This document shows positions 59,714 through 64,000 of a stretch of DNA of 64,000 bases, one piece after another. This stretch comes from Liolophura sinensis (taxonomy: Eukaryota; Mollusca; Polyplacophora; Chitonida; Chitonidae), in the NCBI RefSeq assembly GCF_032854445.1, contig NC_088304.1, forward strand, positions 18,947,850-19,011,849, written 5' to 3'. A program made the translations under genes and the position numbers. The stretch's first letter is position 1; every line of letters begins with the position of its first letter. The notes under the pieces are model-generated. The model had not been told where the DNA came from, made no database searches, and saw only the letters and a program-made list of their open reading frames with translations.

Positions 59714-62491
59714 TCACGTGCAGCATTTGTTGGATGTTTCTACAGATCCACAGCCTTTTCTTTCCATTTTCATCCAAGCTACACGACCACATGACGCTTT
59801 CCTGAATCCCAACTTTTCGTGAAACAAAATCGAGGATTCATTGCATTGTTCCAGAATCACAAATGGCGTTCTTCTTTTATCGAAGCACTTTTGCGCCAGA
59901 GCGGAAGTAATGTATTTTGCGTAGCCTTTCCTCCTGTGTTCAGGCATGACGTAAAGGCTTCCCATCAAACCGCAATGTGTCATCAGTTCAAAACCAACCG
60001 GTTGATTTTTGGCGTCAAACAGACCAATGCTAGGGTATCTCTCAATACACGATTCTATATAGCTGACTGAACCCCCGCCAGAGTTGAATTTCCAAGAGTC
60101 GTTCACCAAACACGCATTCTCCGGGGATAAGTCACGCACGCGCATGCCCTCGGGCAAATCTCTGAAATAAAAAAATAAGGCAGATATTATTTTCATATTT
60201 TGTCGTATATAAGTTGTCGATTGATTGACTGATTATGGTTTAACGTCATACTCAAGAATGTTTCCCCTTACATGATGGCGGCCATTTTCATGAATGGAGG
60301 AGTGTCCGCGGTAATCCACTGGCCTTGGGGAAGTTACTGACGAATCTTTCCACGTGTAACGTACACACTTACACGCCAGATTAATGAAAGATCCATGATC
60401 TTCAACGAAAGCAAGACTGCGCTAATGGTCCTTGATCGCATAATGTTACCATGGCCCATACGAACACTAAGAGCGGGCGAATGTACACATTTTCTGTCTA
60501 AAGTCGGGGTTGAACCCGCACCGCGTGTGTCCTGGTGATTGAAACAACACCAAAAAAGAAGTAATATGCAAAGAAAGCCTGTTCTCATGCAGCAAAGAAA
60601 GAAGTAATTAAAGTATTGAACACAATAGTCTTACATCAATAGAAACGACAACATAATAAAAGAGTCAACAGTTAACTTTACGTTTTGAGCGCTCTACTGT
60701 ACAAAATTTGAGGTCACAAATAAGCGTAAATCATGTTATTTCAGCATATTCTAATTGTACGTGTACGACACATAACTACGAACAATGATGAACAGTGACA
60801 ATATACGTTTGATCTGAATCGAAGGTGTCCTGTGACAAGTCCAGAACTGTATCCCACGTATTGAACTGACTGGTAGAACTGACGATATTTAAATCTGTAC
60901 CGGCGGGTACAATCCCCGTAATCTTCAAATTTTCAAGAAGCTAGACACACTACCGTCTCTAACAAGAAGGCCAAGTCAGTGCACATTTCTTCCTCGCTTA
61001 CAATAGTCTATTTCTTTTACAGAGTCGCCTATATTCAGCTGTCTGTAAAATCAGTCTTACTCACTACCAAAATTGCCTTTAGTTAGTGGTAACACAAGCT
61101 CTACTCTACGAATAAGTCCATATTCTTGCAAAGAAAATCAAATTAGAACACTTTTTAAAATTCATAATGTTAAACTCCATCAGTTCAGTTTCGACGCCAA
61201 GAACTTATTGCCTCAGGTGACGTCATCATTATTCAAAAACAGTGGCATTTTGGGGACTGGGCGTGGAGAATAATTTGTTTTACAACAGGTGCACCAACAT
61301 GCGGTCAGAACAAACGCAGCCTACACGACACTCTCAGCGAATAGAGTACATTGTTTTTTATAACAAAATTTCCTAACATCCAGCTCTAAAACCGTACTGC
61401 TGTGAGATCATATACTACAACAGATAAAATTAAATTCATTTATTAAAGTTGTATTATACTAACACGTGTAAACATTTTCAAATATGGCCTGTCAGAAACA
61501 GGGTTTACAGTAAAATCGATAGCACTTTTGGTACCTGGTGTCGCCCTCCGTCAAAAAATGTCGAACTCCATTCAACATCCAGCATGTCACTAGTTTTTGA
61601 ATAATTATGACGTCACTCGAGGCAATGGGCTCTTGTCGTCCAAACCGAGCTTATGGACTTTAACATTATGAATTGGAAAAATTGTTGTAACTACATTTTC
61701 CTTACAATACTGTGCACTTCAAACATATCAATTGTTACGTGTCACAGACTAAAGGCAATTTTGGTAGCAAGAATGATTGATTTTACCGACAGCTGGAAAT
61801 AGGCGACTTTCTAAAAGAAATAGACTATAATCGCTAAAAATAGTATCGGAACCCTCTGCACTCGTACTTACCCAATATCTAGATGTTTCTTATCCAAGTA
61901 ATAGAGATCTCCCCAGTATGGGTTACTTGTGTCAAAATACCAGTCATGCCTGCTCGCCACTTCGACTAATGTGGGAAAGTAGTCTTCAGCAACAGCTAAA
62001 ACAACAATGACAAAAGTTGCTATGACGACAAACTTTGGTACACTCCTATATATCTCACAAAGCAAGAGATTGCTACAAAACAGATTTACAAAAAAAAGAA
62101 AAAAAAGAAAGAAAAACCGTGGATCTATTAATCAGTGAAGTCCGCTGAACTTTTGTTCAAATGTCAACTTACGTTCAAATGTCAACTTCATGAAACATGT
62201 GCATGTGTATATATACCCTGTTGATACACATGTCTCCAACAGCGGCACAGGCTAAATTACGATACCAAACTACCAAACCGTAGATGTTGTTTTTTTTTTC
62301 CGCTGGGTTCCACGGAATTTGTGTTTAAAGGTGACCTCTCTGCCAAAAAATCCACGTGAATATGCCCCTTTCCTCTCACCTGCAAAGACAACTGGATTCT
62401 CCCAAGTCATTACGCCATCCTCTTCCAGCAGGTTCGTTAATGCTGATTGGCTGACCGCAAATATATTGTACACGTTTGAGATGTACTCGAT
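59714..62491 (-). CDS. glycine N-acyltransferase-like protein (partial, 5' end outside or unseen)
   Basis: Exons on the minus strand are 62491-62380, 61995-61872 and 60161-59714. All junctions are GT-AG and in phase, giving 684 nt or 227 residues to the stop. Family members transfer an acyl group from acyl-CoA to glycine or another amine; the substrate here is unknown. The first exon has NVYNIFAVSQSALTNLLEED and a conserved W, as in the GLYAT N-terminal domain. The second has FPTLVEVASRHDWYFDT. The third carries the acetyltransferase-type C-terminal domain with ERYPSIGLFD, GSLYVMPEHRRKGYAKYITS (acyl-CoA pyrophosphate loop R-R-x-G-x-A) and ILEQCNESSILFHEKLGFRK. Full family members are about 290 aa, so some 65 N-terminal residues, including the VDSWPDF-type exon, are missing. 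No defect is visible. Confidence 0.85.
60162..60995. other. intron of GLYAT-like gene, no exon recognised
   Basis: Holds a SINE A fragment (60235-60335) and otherwise unremarkable AT-rich sequence up to the foldback element. Confidence 0.5.
60235..60335 (-). mobile_element. SINE family A fragment
   Basis: GGTTTAACGTCATACTCAAGAATG and ATGATGGCGGCCATTTTCAT match the reverse-oriented body. Confidence 0.65.
60996..61834. repeat. long foldback element with ~260-bp imperfect arms
   Basis: The left arm, about 60996-61260, and the right arm, about 61575-61834, are reverse complements. AATAGTCTATTTCTTTT at the left end matches the reverse complement of AAAAGAAATAGACTAT at the right end. Internal matches include CCAAAATTGCCTTTAGT, AATTCATAATGTTAAA and TTATTCAAAAAC. 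The roughly 310-bp centre has no transposase frame. The right end lies 37 bp from the exon at 61872. Confidence 0.85.
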
Positions 62492-62806
62492 CTGCACGGA
62501 ACAGACAAAAATGTTGAACTTATTACACGACTACAGGTTTAAACTGAGGATCACAGAAAGCAGAAAGGAAACCTTGTCACTATTTCCTTTAAATTTTTCA
62601 AGGAAATGCACCTTTCAGAAAGCATTCGGTGAGTATCACGGAAGCAGTACATGTCTCGTACAGTTTTGAACCATCAGAATAGCTATGTGTAGAGGCTACA
62701 GTACTAACACAGCCCATGATGCCATCTTACCTGTGGCACATAGAACATATACTTCAAACACTTTGATGAGATTGACACATTGACAGACTGACACTGACAG
62801 ACCGAC

Positions 62807-62893
62807 ACTCCACTCACCATAATGCTGGCTGCCGTCGTATGTGAAATATTCTTGAGTACGACGTAAAACACCAAATAAATAAATGAATAAATA
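62807..62893 (+). mobile_element. SINE family A, tail only
   Basis: CCATAATGCTGGCTGCCGTC through AAATAAATGAATAAATAAG. Confidence 0.8.
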
Positions 62894-62904
62894 AGTCACT
62901 GACT

Positions 62905-63265
62905 GACACACGGGCAGACTGACCCTGACTCATTGACAGACTGACAATGTCCGGCTAACAACTGACACTGAGGGACTAACATACTGACGGAATGACGGAT
63001 TAACACACTGACGGACAGACACACTGACGGAATGACGGACTGACACACTGACATTGACGGACTGACACAAACTGACACTGACGGACTAACATACTGACGG
63101 AATGACGGATTAACTCACTGACACTGACGGAATGACGGACTGACACAAACTGACACTGACGGACTGACACACTCAAAGAATGACGGACTGACACACTGAC
63201 GGAATAACGGACCGACACACTGACACTTACGGACTGACACACACTGACATTGACGGACTCACTTA
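62905..63265. repeat. short-period repeat field (GACGGACTGACACACT)n
   Basis: Nested 8-, 14- and 16-bp variants of ACTGACGG/ACTGACAC. It yields false SVSVSVRQ frames on the minus strand. Confidence 0.93.
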
Positions 63266-63471
63266 ACTGAATAACACATGTTGCAAGATAGGACGTCACA
63301 AAAATTAACGACCGACCGACAGTCAGAGCGACTTATACAGAACGGCTTGTCGCAGCTAAAAAGGAATATATACTGCATGTTTAATTCATAAATTTCAAGG
63401 GCCGTATTTTGTTACAAGCGTCCCCTGGAGGAGTGTACTTGCACGTCCGTTTGACATATCATTTCTAAATT

Positions 63472-63735
63472 ATTTATTTATTTGATTGTGTTTTACGCCG
63501 TACTCAGGAATATTTCACTTATATGACGGCGACCAACATTATAGTGGGAGGAAACCGGGCAGAGTCCGGCGGAAACTCACGACCATCCGCAGGTTGCTGG
63601 CAGACCTTCTCAATTAAGGCCGGAGACGAAGCCAGCATGAGCTGGGCTTGAACTCACAGCGACCACATTGGTGAGAGGCTGCTGGGTCATTACGCTGCGC
63701 TAGCGCGCTAACCGACTGAGCCACGGAGGCTCCCC
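63472..63735 (-). mobile_element. SINE family A, full length
   Basis: Complete from the TTATTTATTTGATTGTG tail to the GCTAACCGACTGAGCCACGG head. A short TAAATTA at both sides may be the target-site duplication. Confidence 0.9.
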
Positions 63736-63764
63736 TTTAAATTAGATGGCTTTCATTTATAAAA

Positions 63765-63935
63765 TGGCTGACTTCCTCTCCGATCGTGCGTAAGAAGGTC
63801 TGTCACCAACTTGCGGATGACCGTGGGTTTCCCCTGGACTCTACCTGGTTTCCTCCAACCACAATGCTTGCCGCCGTCATACAAGCGAAATTTTATTGAG
63901 TGCAGGGTAAAACGCCAATCCAAGAAATAAATACA
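63765..63935 (+). mobile_element. SINE family A, 5'-truncated
   Basis: Starts in the body (CTTCCTCTCCGATCGTGCGT) and ends AAATAAATACATAAA. Together with the full copy at 63472 it forms a head-to-head pair. Confidence 0.85.
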
Positions 63936-64000
63936 TAAAATGTTACGAAAAAAACAACCAGAGAACATTGAATGAGTGAAAACAGTTTACAGACACCTGG

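Larger units (their letters stand above)
62492..64000. other. no exon recognised; 5' side of the GLYAT-like gene
   Basis: Filled by a SINE tail (62807-62893), a short tandem repeat field (62905-63265), a full SINE (63472-63735) and a truncated one (63765-63935). The expected N-terminal GLYAT exon was not found here. Confidence 0.5.

Overview
The window is animal nuclear DNA, most likely from a mollusc or another lophotrochozoan. It is AT-rich, with intron-containing genes, GT-AG splice sites, AATAAA poly(A) signals, many tandem repeats and more than twenty copies of one tRNA-headed SINE ending in (AAAT)n. Assignment to Mollusca rests on my memory of similar SINE consensus sequences and has not been checked by search.

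Layout. 1-6.8 kb: SINEs, minisatellites and an unrecognised basic protein gene on + (CDS 5367-6524), possibly driven from a CRE-bearing promoter near 2.1 kb. 6.8-13.4 kb: intergenic repeats. 13.4-30.5 kb (-): an eleven-exon gene assembled from splice signals and reading phase, encoding a 368-residue GLT1D1-like glycosyltransferase. Its introns carry a 46-bp satellite of about 2.5 kb, 21-, 44-, 102- and 25-bp minisatellites, SINEs and foldback elements. 32.9-45.0 kb: two intronless, nearly identical inducible HSP70 genes on + in 5.25-kb tandem segments, with heat-shock elements and TATA boxes. An inverted HSP70 3' fragment lies on the left and a third, gene-less piece of the segment on the right. 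45.0-50.2 kb: 33- and 45-bp minisatellites around a decayed Tc1-like DNA transposon. 50.6-62.5 kb (-): two tandem glycine N-acyltransferase-like genes. The left one (50.6-54.5 kb) looks broken. The right one (59.7-62.5 kb) is open as far as visible and runs off the right side. Between them are a 24-bp repeat field and a few candidate + strand exons of unknown identity (55.8-58.2 kb). A large foldback element sits in the last intron of the right gene.

The genes do not form an operon or pathway. HSP70 is a stress-induced cytosolic chaperone, GLT1D1 a predicted GT-B glycosyltransferase, and the GLYAT-like proteins predicted acyl-CoA:amine acyltransferases. The two multigene families both show local tandem duplication with a decayed relative nearby. 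Most long open frames outside these genes are by-products of minisatellites whose unit length is a multiple of three. I found no convincing wholly new system. The best leads are the orphan gene, a minisatellite that appears derived from a splice donor, the in-frame coding repeat and frame conflict in GLT1D1, and the long foldback element next to a GLYAT exon.
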